Positions 40,770 through 53,399 of a stretch of 64,000 bases of DNA are shown one piece after another; position 1 is the first letter of the stretch, and the number at the start of each line of letters is the position of its first letter. Both the position numbers and the translations under genes were made by a program. Source of the DNA: Phytophthora hibernalis (lineage: Eukaryota; Oomycota; Peronosporomycetes; Peronosporales; Peronosporaceae); the NCBI GenBank assembly GCA_012656075.1, contig JAAKBF010000095.1, positions 124,001 through 188,000 on the forward strand, given 5' to 3'. The notes below the pieces were generated by a model that was not told where the DNA came from, searched no databases, and worked only from the letters and a program-made list of their open reading frames with translations.

Positions 40770-43700
40770 TCATCGGCGTCGACGAACGTTTGGTGGTGGG
40801 GTTTTGAGGCGTTGACGGCGTGACTTTGATGCGGACTCAATAGTTTGATTGAGCATGTCCAATTCGCCTCGGAGCTGCTGCGTTCTTGCTTCCACTTCTG
40901 TTTGTTGATTATCCTGCTGGAGCTTGACGCCACTTCGTATTCCTTCTTCTTCCCAAATTTCACGTGCGCGAGACCAAAAGTGGTTTTCGAGTCGCTGTAA
41001 GTCCTCGCGCAGTTGAGCTTTCTGTCGGTCACAGTTTGCCAGGACGGAATCAGGTGAAGGTTCCTGCTGATCGTCGGGTTTCTTGGATGAAACATCCTCA
41101 TGTTGCTGTTGTGAAGCTGGAGAGGTCGGATTTGAGCTGGCTGGGGCCCATTTGGTGTGAAGAAACTGCGTTGTCGATCAGAGGGTAGCGCTAGTGGAAA
41201 TGCTGAAATTGCTGAGGTGCTGTCGAACGCCGCGCTATAGATGACATCCTGGAAGGCGTTGGACGCAAGATTTGGCACCGTACAAGCTAGTGACATGGGG
41301 ATAATGTTGTCTTTCGCGTCAACTGAGAGTGGGGTAGGTGGAGTGACAACGCGGAATTGGATGATGAACTCGGGCACGACCGCATCCGGGTATCGAACCA
41401 AATATTCTTCCTGTTCGTGAGCACGAAAAGTGAGCTCTGACGAATCAAGAGTATGCGAGACGGCCACCTTACCTCATCAGCGAAAAGAAGCGCGCCGACA
41501 CTCGAATCTTCGGGAAACACCACACTGGTGTTATCCTTTGCACGAAGTGTTTTTCCCATGGCGACTCGGCAAAGCCCTAGGTACTGCACCGGTGGTGATT
41601 CGTCTTCCAATGCCGTAATGGGGGCTGCTATCGATGTACGCATTTCCTCCAGTGTGCTGTACCGGCTGAATCGTCGTGGGAAACTTAGCGGAGTACCGTA
41701 CGTCACTTTTGATCGCGCTCGAAATGCCATGTTGGTCCCGGGTGCATCTTCATGACCTTGCAGTAGCCTGCGCATATTGTAGACAGTAGAGTGAGTAAGA
41801 CCGACAAACCTGAGTAAAAACATTGTGACGTACATGGAGCGATTGAAGATCTTCACTTCTCCACCTTGCAGATCCAAGAAACGGGTCTCTCCACTCTCAT
41901 CGTTGGGTACATGGTGCATCCCGTACACAACGCAGCGTTCGACGCTTTCGGCTGGGACGCTACAAAACAGGCCTTTGATCTTGATGTCTGCAGTGGTCTG
42001 AGCCAGTGAGCTGGTAAATTTTTGGAAGTTATTCAATAGTATGCGGTTCTCAACCTTGTAGACTTCAAGAACCTCCAGTGAGCTCGATGAAGACGAGAAG
42101 AATTTCCTCTTGGTGTTCTCCGTGGCCGCCTTGACGCAGCGCATACGTTGTGCATCAGTGGGTGGCAGTCTCCACATCCGCACTTGCCCTGAAGTCTCGC
42201 TCTCAAGCTGGAGACCAAAGGAACTATCAACAAACAGCTCTTAGCCCCCCACAACCTCACCATTAGACGACAGTATCCGTTACGTACTTGAACTGGTGCA
42301 GCAGCTTGGTGAGAGCACGCTGGTCTCGGCACTTGGCTTCCTCACGTTTGCTCCACGCCGTGATATACTGACTTTCAGCTTCAAGCAGCGCATAGAGATG
42401 CAGAATGTTACTTGTCACGTGCTGCTTGTAAGTCTTCTCCAGCCTCTGGATCTGCTGCAAGTATCGTTCTAGCGCCCGCGCAGCGGGGTTCTCCGATGAG
42501 AAATGATTCGCAGTTAAACTCTCCGAGTCGTATCCCTCCACAGTCTGCCGAGCAGCATCCCATCGCTTTTGCACTGAGCGTCTTCGCTGTCGAATCTGCC
42601 GGCGTAAGTTGCGACTGAAGGTTAGTTTGGCTTCACTCGGTTGCACAAGTTGTTGCACAGCTGCAGCATCGTCGTCCTGTAGATGCAATAACTTCTTCAA
42701 AAAGGTTTAGCTCCGTGAAGAGTCCCGTGAGGCTCACAAAGCTCGGGTCCATTGAGACGAACGAACACCTCGCCACTCTGAATGCCTCGAGTTCGCTCAG
42801 TCTTCGTATTATTTGCTTGTTGCTGCGTGTGAACGGCATCTTCGTTCACCTGCATCGTCCCCGATTGCCCGCGAAGGGACACAGTCTAACACCGAAAGAT
42901 CGTAATCATGTTGGATTACCGGTAGATGGCTACAGTGAATGTTCGTCACCTGTGATGCTTCGGCTAGATCCTGCCTTCGAGGTTCCTGGTCTCGATGGCA
43001 GTAAAGGTAAAGAACTTGAAAGACTAGAGCGAATCCGTTCTTCTTCTTCGTGCGCGCGGTTTCGAGCTTGATGTATCCATCGAAGCATGTTGGAACGGAT
43101 GAAAAGACCACTGAGGTAGTGCTGCGTGAGTTTGGCGCGATGCAGCATCTTGACACAGGTGCGTACTTCGTGCCACACGTGATCCAGCTTCTCCTGCAAC
43201 GCTGCAGTGTGCACCGAGCTTGTAGCTTGGCGCTTGGCATACGTTTGCTGGACTTGGAGCTGTTGGTGCAGTAGAGGGGTACTAGCCACCAGCTTTTCAA
43301 TCAGCGCGCTCTGCTTCTTGAGCAGCGACTTGGTTGTCTTCTTCTGGTGAGCGGCTTCTAGTTGATGCACCACGTCGGAGCGCACACTACGCCAGTAGCG
43401 CGCTAGGTCTTCTACCTCTCGCTGGGTGGACGCGACGTTCGCTCTTCCTACTGAAAGTCGCAGGTCCTGCAGATCGCGCTCGTCCAGGTAAACTTCAGGT
43501 AGATGCGTGTCGAAGGAGCGGAGCTGATACGCACGGGTCACCCGTAAAAACATCCCCAGATCCATGAACTCCTGGCCAGCATCAGCAAACACCAGGCGGC
43601 ACTCACGCGACGAAATACGTCCTGCAGTGACCCCAGTCACAATTTTGGTGAACTCGTCCATTCCTATCCGGTCGCCACCCAAATCGTTCGCTGCAAAGGC

Positions 43701-46700
43701 CTGTCGATAGCGCTATGAACAACAATTAAAGAGAAAGGTTAGTAGGACGACTAAATCAAAGTCACGGGAGATTTGCTTCGCTCACCTCCTCTGTCTGGTG
43801 TGTCTTTTGCGTCCACTGCTTCAAAATATGTTCATGACGTCATCAAGCTCGATGAAATGAGTGCTTTCAGCGTTCTCGTCGATGAAGACGATCGCGTTTT
43901 CTTCGCTCTCCTCACCAGCAGTATCCGCGACGGGAAACTCAGGCATTCCTACTGTACCTGGCGTTTTAATGCGTGGCAAACATTCAATCTCAGCTCGCAA
44001 CGCTCGAATTGCAGATTCCGTCAGCGAAAAGGTAAACAGCGCGTTAGCGACCGCCACCGCATGATGGATATCGATGGGGCAACTTCCGCTCGGTGTTTCA
44101 TCCAAACGCTTGCCTGACTGGAAGATCTTCATCTGCCCGTAGAATAGATGTGCGAGTGCATGCAGGTAGTACAGGAACACGTCGTAACTTGGAGGACCAG
44201 ATTCATACGCGTCTGAAGTCTTCACGTCTCCCAAGCCGCAAACCGAGGCAAAGAAAGCCACACGCGAGTCGTCTTGAAATGTGACTAACCCATTCAGTAG
44301 ATTCTCGAGCCGAGCGCCTACTGCTGCAGATGCGTTGTAGCGCGCAACCAGGTAGTCGCATACGAACGGTGCAACGGACCAGAGACTCGTAGTCTCCAAT
44401 TGCAGGTGGTCTACCTTGAGGAACTCGAGCCAGATATCTAGGATCAGTGCTTTCACTCGTCCCTTGGACAGAGGTGGCAGTGCTTCCTTAATTCTATCGG
44501 GGTCTTCTCTAAAGAAGAGCAGCGTGAGCGCGCAGATACATCTGCCACATCGTAGGCACTTCACCACCTCTGGCGAGCAGAATCTTCTCACTTGTGCTGC
44601 TATCTCCAACAGAAGTTGTTAAAACCGGATAGCCACCAGTATCTCCACTTCGAGGTTGGCGCTTCCGGCCCGTTGTTAGTGCCGACAGAGGAGCTTTCTT
44701 CGCCACCCGCGGACGCAGCAGTGTTCGACCTCCTTTGTTGTCTTTGGTGGCTCCGTCTTTAGCAGAATTAGCAGCCGCCATACTGCTGACGATGCTAGTC
44801 ACAGCCAACGCTGCCTGACTCGGCAAGACACGCCGTGGATTGTATCCCACGACAGCGATCTGTGGTGACACCACAGCCCGAAACACGGTGGAGCGACCTC
44901 GGAGGTAGACACATTGATGCTCTTTTCGGCGTGCACTGGCCTCACGTTGTTTGTTCTGCTCCACCTCCGAGACGCAAAGTGCGCTATCCAAAGCTGTAAG
45001 GTCCAACACCGCAGTAGTGCCATCAATAACTGCTGTCAGCAGTCGCAACAGCGTGTCGCCACCTTCAGCATGATCAGTCTGAAAAAATGCAAAACAAAGG
45101 AAGCTGTTAGCTACCGACCCATCCACGAAGAGCTATCGTCCGTACCCGCTGCAGGATACTCTGACGAAGTAGTGTGTCGTTGGAAGCCACCATGTCCACG
45201 AAGAAAGGTGCCCACATATCGATGTTTCCCAAAAGACCTCCTGCAGCACATTCGGGTCCATAGCACTTAGACATGCCACGAGATGTGGTGACGCTTGCAA
45301 CTCGTGAAGTAAGTCACGGTTAGGCTGAGTACTATCTTCACTATTCTCGTTGCGGTTCTCACGATGCTGGAAAATCTCTCGGAGAACTGCCAAGACGGCA
45401 GCCTGGTCTTCTAGAGCGAGTCGCTCGAGAGTGGCCACGGATGCACGCGAAATGAAATTCTGCACTCCTGCAGTCTGCTGAAGGAGCAGCATTAACTGAT
45501 AGAAAGCGGATACATCGCCACGCTGGTGCATCTTTCCAAATAACATTTGCAGTGGCTTCGGGTGCTCAAGTAAGAGATCAGTCAAATCGTTCAGGTGCGA
45601 CGTAAACCACTCAAGCAACAGCAAGGCTTCCCGGTCCATGGAATCTCCGGAGGGAAGTGCTAACGCCAACTCCTCTGCAGCTAGCGATATCCTTCTCGCC
45701 TTTCCGATCGGCAAGAAGCTATCGTGGGCGAGAGTACCAGCACCAAGAGTCTTCCACAGAAGCTGTACGCCCTTGTGCTTTTGTACAAGCGCATCCAAGT
45801 GATCGCAAGCTTTAGGATCCAGCGAGAGGAACCGTTTCACAGTATCAGGAAATTTCGTGATGGAAAAGAGCAGCATGCCAGGATTAAGAGCGATTGCACT
45901 CAGCAGTGTTTCAGGACTACGGTTCACCGCATTCACGAGAAGTTCCGGGTTACGCCTCTGGCCAGCGATAATGGTACGCATCAATTCTGTGAGCTTTCGG
46001 TCGTCGTCTGAGCGACTACCTTCAAGTTCCAGCCGCCTCTCGCGGGCATTTTCACTCCGATTAAATTGCTCTTGGATTGGCTCGGATGGCTCCACGTATG
46101 TACACAAGAGGTCTCGAAGTTTGGTGCGGGCTTGTATCAGTATACTTTCTTCAATCTCTTCGGAACGATTGCCGTTCTCGCCATTGTGACGTTCAAGCTC
46201 ATCTACTTGCTGTTGCTCCACTTCACAGAGCAGATCAAAGACATCCTCGCAGGTCCGTAGAACGTCACTATGCGAAGCATGCAACTGCTCTGGTAAAATG
46301 CCGGAACTCACCGGTCTCGAGCGTCCTTGATTCGGAGAAAGCTGGATATGACTTAGACGCCCATACCCTGGACTTGAGGAGACCAGCGTACCGAGCAGAA
46401 CCTGAGGAATGGATGCATTGGACTCCATGGATGCGTGGTGTGAGTCTGCAGCATCACCAGTTAATAACAAGGTGTGCGGTCGGCCTCGCGCGCCGCGCAA
46501 CTTCCTAACGCGCGTGGAGCAGTGCGTGCCAATGCCACGTGCTTTCCTGGGGTTGATGTCTTACTCGAAGTAGACTCACTGATGATGCCGAGTTGCGAAG
46601 CCAGATTCAAGTTTCGTCGAGAAAGCTGGCGCTGGTGGTGTATCAGCTCGGAGACGTAGGTCTCCTCCAGCGCATGTAGCACACTCTTTAATGTTGCAGC

Positions 46701-47669
46701 CGCCTGGACGGCGGATATGGATGGGTCAAGCGCCTTGTATGCTAGTCGCTTTTCTTCTGTGCTCAGCCGCTGCCACACAAGAATCACGAGGCGGACTCGC
46801 TCCTGGAGCACAAGACTTGCAAGAGCTGCTCCTCGCTTTCGCGTCTCATCCCATGACATCATCCCCTGGGCTGGGTCATCGCTGTCCGACGACTCGGCTC
46901 GTAGAAGCTGGTTGGTCGATGCTTGTGTCGTTGCAGTAGCATTCCACAGCACAAGTAGCAGCTCATCATCAAGCACAGGCGCCAACATCTCTGTCACAGC
47001 ACTAACACGACGCGACAGGTCCATTTGCTGAAGGAGTTGGCCGACACCAGCCGCACTCAACTGATCGAACACGTGTTGCTCCGCTAGCTCGCGAAGTTTT
47101 ACCAGTTTCGCGATCTCTTCTTCTTGTGCAGCGATTTGTTTGCTGTGGCGCCCAACGATGTCTGCATATTGTTGCTGTTGTTCAAACGCTTGCTCGGGGT
47201 CATACTTGGTGTACACGGAATTTGCAAGACCACCCACGAGGACATTCCGCAGCAGCGTCGATACACCACAAGTCTCTAGGATCCGGTCTGTGGCCTCAAG
47301 ACAAAGCGCAGTACAAATGGGATTTACGCTTCCTGCTTCCCGGTTTCCAAAGCGGCCTCTTTCGGAGTGTCGGAGCAGGGCTTGCCAGACCCGGGCCATC
47401 TTGGTTTCCAGAGTCATCCCCGGGTCCTCAAATTGCTCTGCTCGTCGCGAAACTACGGCGTAAAGCACTTCATCTAGATTGGTTGTTGCTGGCTGCTTCT
47501 GCTCTAGCCCACCGAGAGCTGGAAATTCTGTAACGGAGCGTGGGCCATCGCGACGATGTCGAGGAGGACGAGCCTCGACGAAGTTGAAACTTGGTAGACT
47601 GATGCTGATGTTCGTGGCGCGGTCGAGCGTGGGGTCCTTCCGCGGTAGAAATCGACGTGGTGGGGTCAT
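40770..47669 (-). CDS. Large protein with EF-hand, coiled coils and degenerate PARP-like domain
   Basis: I join seven frames into one gene of roughly 2,200 residues. The N-terminus starts at ATG 47669; helical and coiled-coil regions follow (QQQYADIVGRHSKQIAAQEE near 47190). After an intron at 45145-45079 another helical region leads, across the intron at 43785-43713, into an EF-hand (FAANDLGGDRIGMDEF near 43690) and long coiled coils. After an intron at 42283-42208 comes a PARP-like catalytic fold: VLEVYKVENRILLNNFQ, LFCSVPAESVERCVVYGM where LFHGT is usual, YLGLCRVAMGKT, and EEYLVRYPDAVVPEFIIQF. A coiled-coil tail ends at 40770. Breaks at 45228, 43823, 42699, 41427 and 41151 all fit lost bases. 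The single-gene model is an inference; two or three genes remain possible. Confidence 0.6.
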
Positions 47670-47907
47670 CACTTCGCGATCAACATTTGAATTTGATGGC
47701 ACTCCGGCGAGATGAAGCCGGTAAAATTAGCTCGACGACACAAATACGAAAATACCAGCATCACCTCCTGGGCGACGACAATACTTGTCATGTGTCCGCA
47801 ACAGGCTTCGTCGAGAAACGCTTGAAATAAAAAGCAGGAGTAGACTCTTTAGGAGACAGTACACGCTATAGCTGTTGGCACTCGAAACTGGGTTGGCCGG
47901 GTCAGCA

Positions 47908-49251
47908 CTATAGCATGGCTTGTCGTGGCTTGATGCGCTTCTTGAGTTTCGCCAACTCGGACACCATGATCTCCTGCGACCACGTCCGTAGCGACTCGAT
48001 CATTTTCTTCTTCAAGAACTCCTCGGCCACCACGCCCTCATCTTCGCGTGGCATCACTTCATCCATGTCCGTATATGACGCCCCAGCGAGAACGGCGGCG
48101 GCATCTCGTGCACTGCCATTGCTGCTGCTGCTCGTGTTGCCGCTCAAGTCCGCGAAGGCCCCCATGCCGCCTCCATCTTTCTCCAGATACACGGACAGGT
48201 CCTTGAAGAAGCCTGCCATGTCCTTGACGCCGTTCGGAAAGACGCTCCGCATGCGCTCGATGGCTTCGTCATCCTTCTTCCTCTGTTCTGCCTCGTGGTC
48301 CTCCACGGACACGCTGCTGCGTACCGTGTGCTCCTTTCGGTTGCGCAGGCTGCGCACCCAGCCGTTGGATCCGCGGAAGTCCTCGATGCCGAGCTCCTCT
48401 GCGTACTTCTTGCCCACATCTCGAATCAATGTATCAGTAACAGCACCGTTCTTCTCTCGACTCAAGTCGAACCAGTTCTCCACGAGGCGGTTGAGACGGT
48501 CGAACTTGGATTTCTTGTTGATGTGCTTGGAGCAGCCCGAGATGTTGTCCTTGTAGTAGGCCTTCTTGAACTCCTCTTTGCGTTTCAATATTCGACTCAC
48601 CGTGCTCTTATTAAGCCCAAACTGCTCTGCCAGACGGATCCCATTGACGATCTCCTTGCCGTGTCCTGGAACAATTCCGTCCGGTTTACCGCGACTGGAG
48701 CTCTTGGGGTCGTACTGGTACTGTTCAGCCACTTCAATGATGCGGATCTTGGTCTGCAGGTCGATACTCACATTGGTGCCTTGTTTCCTCTTCTTACCTT
48801 TGTTAATACGCCTTGGGGGTGACGATGTAGACATCTCAATCACCTGAGACGAGGCGGTAAGTCGGTTTGTACCGGTACCCGAGCCGGTAACCGACCCGGA
48901 GACGTTAAGGTTAATTGCATCCGTTAAGCGTCGATATTCGTCGTTAGACTTCTGCATCTCGGCGTTAAAGTCCCCAGCACCGCCGTTTTCACTCTGAAAG
49001 TATTGTTGTACACTCAGCTGCTGTTGGCGGTGGTGTGAAGACGGCGAAGAGCTTAACGGCAGTAGCGTGGGTGACGTAGGCAGCGTCAGAGGCATCCCCA
49101 ACGACTCACTGGGCTCAGAGCTCTCGTGGGGGAAGGAATCGAATGCTGCGGCGTCGGCTGTTCGCTGCTTGGGTACTGGACGTCGCTCATCGATGTCTGG
49201 AAGCGTCAGTGCCAGCATCTCGTCGTCGTGGGTGGCAGTAGAGCTCTCCAT
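47908..49251 (-). CDS. CENP-B/psq-type helix-turn-helix protein (domesticated transposase-like)
   Basis: A complete 447-residue frame without breaks. The Ser/Pro-rich N-terminus is followed by GKKRKQG and an HTH of the CENP-B N / psq type (LQTKIRIIEVAEQYQY, RLAEQFGLNKSTVSRILKRK). A second DNA-binding module of the Tc5/CENP-B type follows (WFDLSREKNGAVTDTLIRD, ELGIEDFRGSNGWVRSLRNR). No DDE catalytic core is present, and the C-terminus is acidic then basic (ELAKLKKRIKPRQ). Its position in a conserved gene row and intact frame favour a host regulator derived from a pogo-type transposase. Confidence 0.75.
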   Translation of the reverse strand: MESSTATHDDEMLALTLPDIDERRPVPKQRTADAAAFDSFPHESSEPSESLGMPLTLPTSPTLLPLSSSPSSHHRQQQLSVQQYFQSENGGAGDFNAEMQKSNDEYRRLTDAINLNVSGSVTGSGTGTNRLTASSQVIEMSTSSPPRRINKGKKRKQGTNVSIDLQTKIRIIEVAEQYQYDPKSSSRGKPDGIVPGHGKEIVNGIRLAEQFGLNKSTVSRILKRKEEFKKAYYKDNISGCSKHINKKSKFDRLNRLVENWFDLSREKNGAVTDTLIRDVGKKYAEELGIEDFRGSNGWVRSLRNRKEHTVRSSVSVEDHEAEQRKKDDEAIERMRSVFPNGVKDMAGFFKDLSVYLEKDGGGMGAFADLSGNTSSSSNGSARDAAAVLAGASYTDMDEVMPREDEGVVAEEFLKKKMIESLRTWSQEIMVSELAKLKKRIKPRQAML

Positions 49252-49380
49252 TAAAGCGACGCCTTGGCGGATGCGATAATGTTAGTAACGTTGGTTTGTT
49301 AAATTCAAATGGTTGGAAGTTAAATGTTGGTAAGTTAACCCGTTGCTAGTAAGTTAAGGGGTTTTAAAAATGTTAAAACC

Positions 49381-50675
49381 TCAGGTGTTGACTTGCAGTC
49401 GTCGAGCTACCTCTGCCGGCGCACATTGTAATAGACCGAGGTATTGAGTCAATAGTTTCTGGAACGCGGCGTCGCGTTCTTGTTGGGTCATGCCGACGAT
49501 TTCCGGCTCAGTAACTTGCTCTTCGTCGTCCTCTTCGTCTTCGTCGCTGAGCGCCTCAACCGGATCGACGATAGCGTCTCGAGTCTTGATGCGCAGCAGA
49601 CGGCGTCGGAACTTTGCGACGTCCGAGTCCACGTCACTGGATCTGTGGGTCATTGCAATTTGCGTTTCCACTTCGTTCGAATTCGTTGCGTCACTCGTTT
49701 CGCCTCCTTTGACCGCTTTACTGCGCCGTCGCCATGATTGCTTGCGACTCTGAGGACTTCCGTCCTTTGATTGTCTGCGGACGTCGTTCACCGCCGTGTC
49801 GTCTTCGTTTTGCAGGTGAGACAGCAATAATCGCCGATGGGTGAGTCTTCGCTCGAGACTCGACAGATGCAGTCGGTGTAACTCGTCGCTCATCTCATCG
49901 CTCTTCTCACTGTTGTGTCGCTGCAGATCATTGGCGTCGTTACTGTCGTTTTGATGATCCACATTCGCATCAACTTCGGGGTTATCTTCGTTGTTGTGAG
50001 TTTTGTCATCGCTTTCATCCTCACTCGTTGCGTTCTCTTCGTCGTCTTCGCCAAGCTCCTCCTCGTCAACGGGGAAAATCGTCTCTGGTTGATGGTCGAA
50101 CCGACCGGGGTGCATGGCGTGTTTTCTTCACTCTGACCACCAACAGTAGGTGGAGCACGGCCGGCGATGATCGACATGCGCTTTTGAGTTGCTGATCTCT
50201 GCCGGTAGCCTACACGATCGCGTATCTGCGCCAGCGCCAAGTCTGGGAGATCCCCGCCTCGCTTCCACATCTGCTTGTTTGCGTCTGGAGCAGAAATATC
50301 GAGCTGATCTCCTGTATCGTCGTCTGGCAGGACGTCAAACCTTTCTGCCTCTCGGCGAAGAGCTGCTGCCCGTGATCGGCGCAGCAACAATGGGAGTTCA
50401 TTGTTTTTCTCCACTCGTTTGGATGATTTGCTCGTCGGGGTCTCGATTGGCATCATTTGATCCGTGATTTCCGTGCTAGTGGATTTGCGCTGAGGGCCAT
50501 TTTGGCGTCTTTTGTGGCGCGGGTGGAAGCGGTCGGTGGGCGGATGTGGCGCTGCGATTGCTTGTGGTATCACTGCGATTGTCGATCGGTGCCAAGCTTT
50601 GATCTCCTTGACACCTAGCGCTGGTGAATTTGATGGTTCTTCTTCAGGTGGTCCAGTTAGCGGCGAATAAACCAT
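49381..50675 (-). CDS. Acidic/Ser-rich hypothetical protein
   Basis: Two frames join near 50115 (NTPCT and MHPGRFDHQPETIFP). The protein is rich in Asp, Glu and Asn, with a long acidic stretch (EEELGEDDEENATSEDESDD), helical segments (LHLSSLERRLTHRRLLLSHL) and a C-terminal module (QERDAAFQKLLTQYLGLLQC). The proposed start is the ATG at 50675. It directly follows the IQ-motif gene, whose stop is only about 50 bp upstream, so the two could be one gene. Family not recognised. Confidence 0.5.
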
Positions 50676-50726
50676 CGTTCCTTTGCGCAGGACAACCTCG
50701 CGTTGAATTTTCACACCTGATCAAGT

Positions 50727-53087
50727 TCACACATCGTCAAGCAACCGAACCTGTGTTGAGATGTTCACTGGAGCGAGTCTTACCTTGGGGTCTGTACGTG
50801 AAGTATCCTGTGCTTGTGTTGTTGTCTCCGCGAGGAGCGGGGTGTCCTGCTGATCCTTGACATCTCGATTTTCAGAGTCGACCAGCTCACGTATCCTTGC
50901 AAATTGTTCGTGCTCGTCAGTGATACTCCGAAGTCTCGCTACAGTTGTGCGCCTCGAGCTCACGCGTGGAGTATCAACTGCAGATCTGGGAGTCACTACA
51001 AGTTTTTCGGGTCGTGGTGCCAGTACCTGAGGCTCAGTTAGTCCAGTTAAAGCAGTGGCGATATGAACTAACGCGGCATCGTTTCTCTGAGCACCAGTGA
51101 AGTCTAACTCATACAGGTGCTTTCGCTCAGGAACAACTGCCGGTTGCGCTTTCTTGGACCTGTCGGTATCAACAAAGGGGGCCATCAGACTCAACTGACC
51201 AGCTCCAGTGTAGGGGCCTGCATGATTCTGCAGTGTGGCATCAAACGGAAGTGAAGATGGTGGCCGTATTGCCGAAGTTCTTGGAGCTGTTGGCGCCCGA
51301 TTTTGATGGCGCCTTGCGGTCGAAGGCTCTCTGCGTGAAGCACGAGCAACAGGATCGGACAAATCGCTCTTGTTGGCAGATACCACAACCTTCATTCGAG
51401 GCGTTGGCGCAGTAGACACCAACGGAGTCCGTGGTTTGTCAGCGGTAACTGGACGGTCAGCGTCGTTCTCCTGCTTTTCGTTGTTTTCGCGATCAATTTC
51501 GTCATCCGACCACGATTCCCAAGTGTCTTCCATCGGTGGCAGAATGAATGGAGGCATATGAGAGCTAGGGAGTCTTTCTTCTGGTGTTGCATTCACTTCA
51601 GTCTCACCTGGAACTTCTTGCAGTGCCATGTCGGTCGCCACCGTGTCCATAAACGACTTCCACGCTGCTTCGACGTCCGTAGTATCGTCGTCGTTGTCAT
51701 TATTGTTTGTTCCAGGAACTCGGGACGCTCTGTGTCTGCTCCGTGGTGTTGACATCGGAGATTTCGATCTATCATCCAGGCTGAAGATGTCCCCGCGGGT
51801 ACGATTTGATACATCAATTGGTGGCACCGGACGGGAAAGTGCCTTTTGTTTCTCGTTGGTGTCTCCGCGATTTTCAGGCGGAGTTAATTCCTTTACTGGT
51901 TCTTTCGACCCCTCATCAGTTGTGGAAAGGAGCCTTGGGACCGCTGAAGCAATCACCGATGATCGAGTTGAGCTAGACCGTTTGAACGCTTTGGAAACTT
52001 TGCGTTTTCCGGCCTCGGATGCTTTTCGCTTTTTCGCTTCCTTGGCAGCCTCACGTTTTGCTTGAGCTTCTTGCTCCCGTTGTAAACGTAGCTCTTCCAT
52101 CGCCCGACGCAGGCGACGAGCTCGCACAGTCTCGCGGACTTGACGCCACACAGCTTGGATTTTCATCGCACAGCGTGCGTCAAAGAGATATCGTCGCCGG
52201 GTCACATCTTCGACTGTGCGCAATGCCTGATCCACGGGGAAAAGCGCCATGTGCTTCGAGAACTGGAGCAAGTCTTTGAAAGCAATGGTACCGCTGTATC
52301 TCGACTTGGGGTCGCAGCGTCCAGTTGCTAGTGCGAAGATGTCGGTGCTTCCATTTACAATGGGCCCAGCTGGACCAGCGGACGTCAAACTCAGCTCCTT
52401 CAGCAGCGCCTCGGTTGTTCGACCGAAGATCTCAATTTCCGCAACCCGTTGACAGAATGAAGCTTTCGATCGCACCCAGGTGAGTACGTTGCGCTTGATG
52501 ACGCTCGCAGCAGCACGCTGTCGAATATTCTGATAGGCATACGATTTCTCAAGATGCCTGATGTTGTCTTTGGCGGTGTTTAGAGCGAGAAAGCCAACGT
52601 TATCGGCAAGAAACCCGTCATTTTCGTCGTCTTCACTGGACGATTCCGAGTCAAAAATCCCAGAACGATCCCAGCGTTCAAGTAAAGCGCGTGCATCCAT
52701 TGCTACCTCTGCGAGACACACATGACCATCTTGCAGAAACTGAACGTGTTCGAGCATTCCTAACAACGGGTCGTTCGCGTGGTTCTCGCTCGGTTCAAAC
52801 TCAAACAGCATTTTTCAACATCTACAGCCCAAGCCATGAATCGATCACGTTCCAAAGGACTCGGTCCATTGCGTTGTGAAGACTTACTGCCTTCTTCACT
52901 AGCGAGTTCGCGCACATTGTCAATGATGGCTACAAGTGCCGCCTTATTATCGGAACGCAACAGAAATGCATGGCGTCGAGATTGAGCAAGTTTCTCCTTC
53001 AATCGGGACTTGTGGCCGGACACGTGGAATTGGGAAGGCAGCGACGGCCTCCGTTTTAGACTCGCTTGGTTCCGTCGTCGAGCACAT
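50727..53087 (-). CDS. IQ-motif protein
   Basis: The main frame (52811-50727, 694 codons) carries an IQ calmodulin-binding motif near residue 215 (CAMKIQAVWRQVRETVRARR), followed by a highly charged Lys/Glu helix, then long disordered Ser/Pro/Asp-rich regions. An upstream frame (53087 to about 52815) supplies the N-terminus (LKEKLAQSRRHAFLLRSDNK), with the break at TTTTT 52812-52816 fitting one lost base and a second near 53030. The proposed start is the ATG at 53087. It is divergently arranged with the gene at 53400. Function unknown; calmodulin binding is inferred from the motif. Confidence 0.6.
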
Positions 53088-53399
53088 TCGAGCTGGATGA
53101 ACTCTTCCTACAGCGGATAATGACAGTATAGCGACGTAAGTTAATTTTCTCTTAAAATGAAGCATTGATGAAGAATATCTCGCACCACAGTCTCCGCGAG
53201 CATGGAAAACGCGCCTGCCTTCCCCATGGCCATTTCGACACAGGTGAAATGACTTGGATAGCGTTCACTATCGTGACAATGTTATTTTTGGCAACATTCT
53301 AATCAGGAAATTCGAGATGAGCCTATTTATCCGTCCGAATGCGTTTCTGACGTAATATATGTCTCTCTTCATACATTTCCTAGGTCACTGCGATTATCA

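Noticed and set aside
49890..50136. Hydrophobic plus-strand frame near 50 kb
   Set aside because: It is antisense to the acidic Asp/Asn repeats, which read as Val/Ile/Leu on the other strand.
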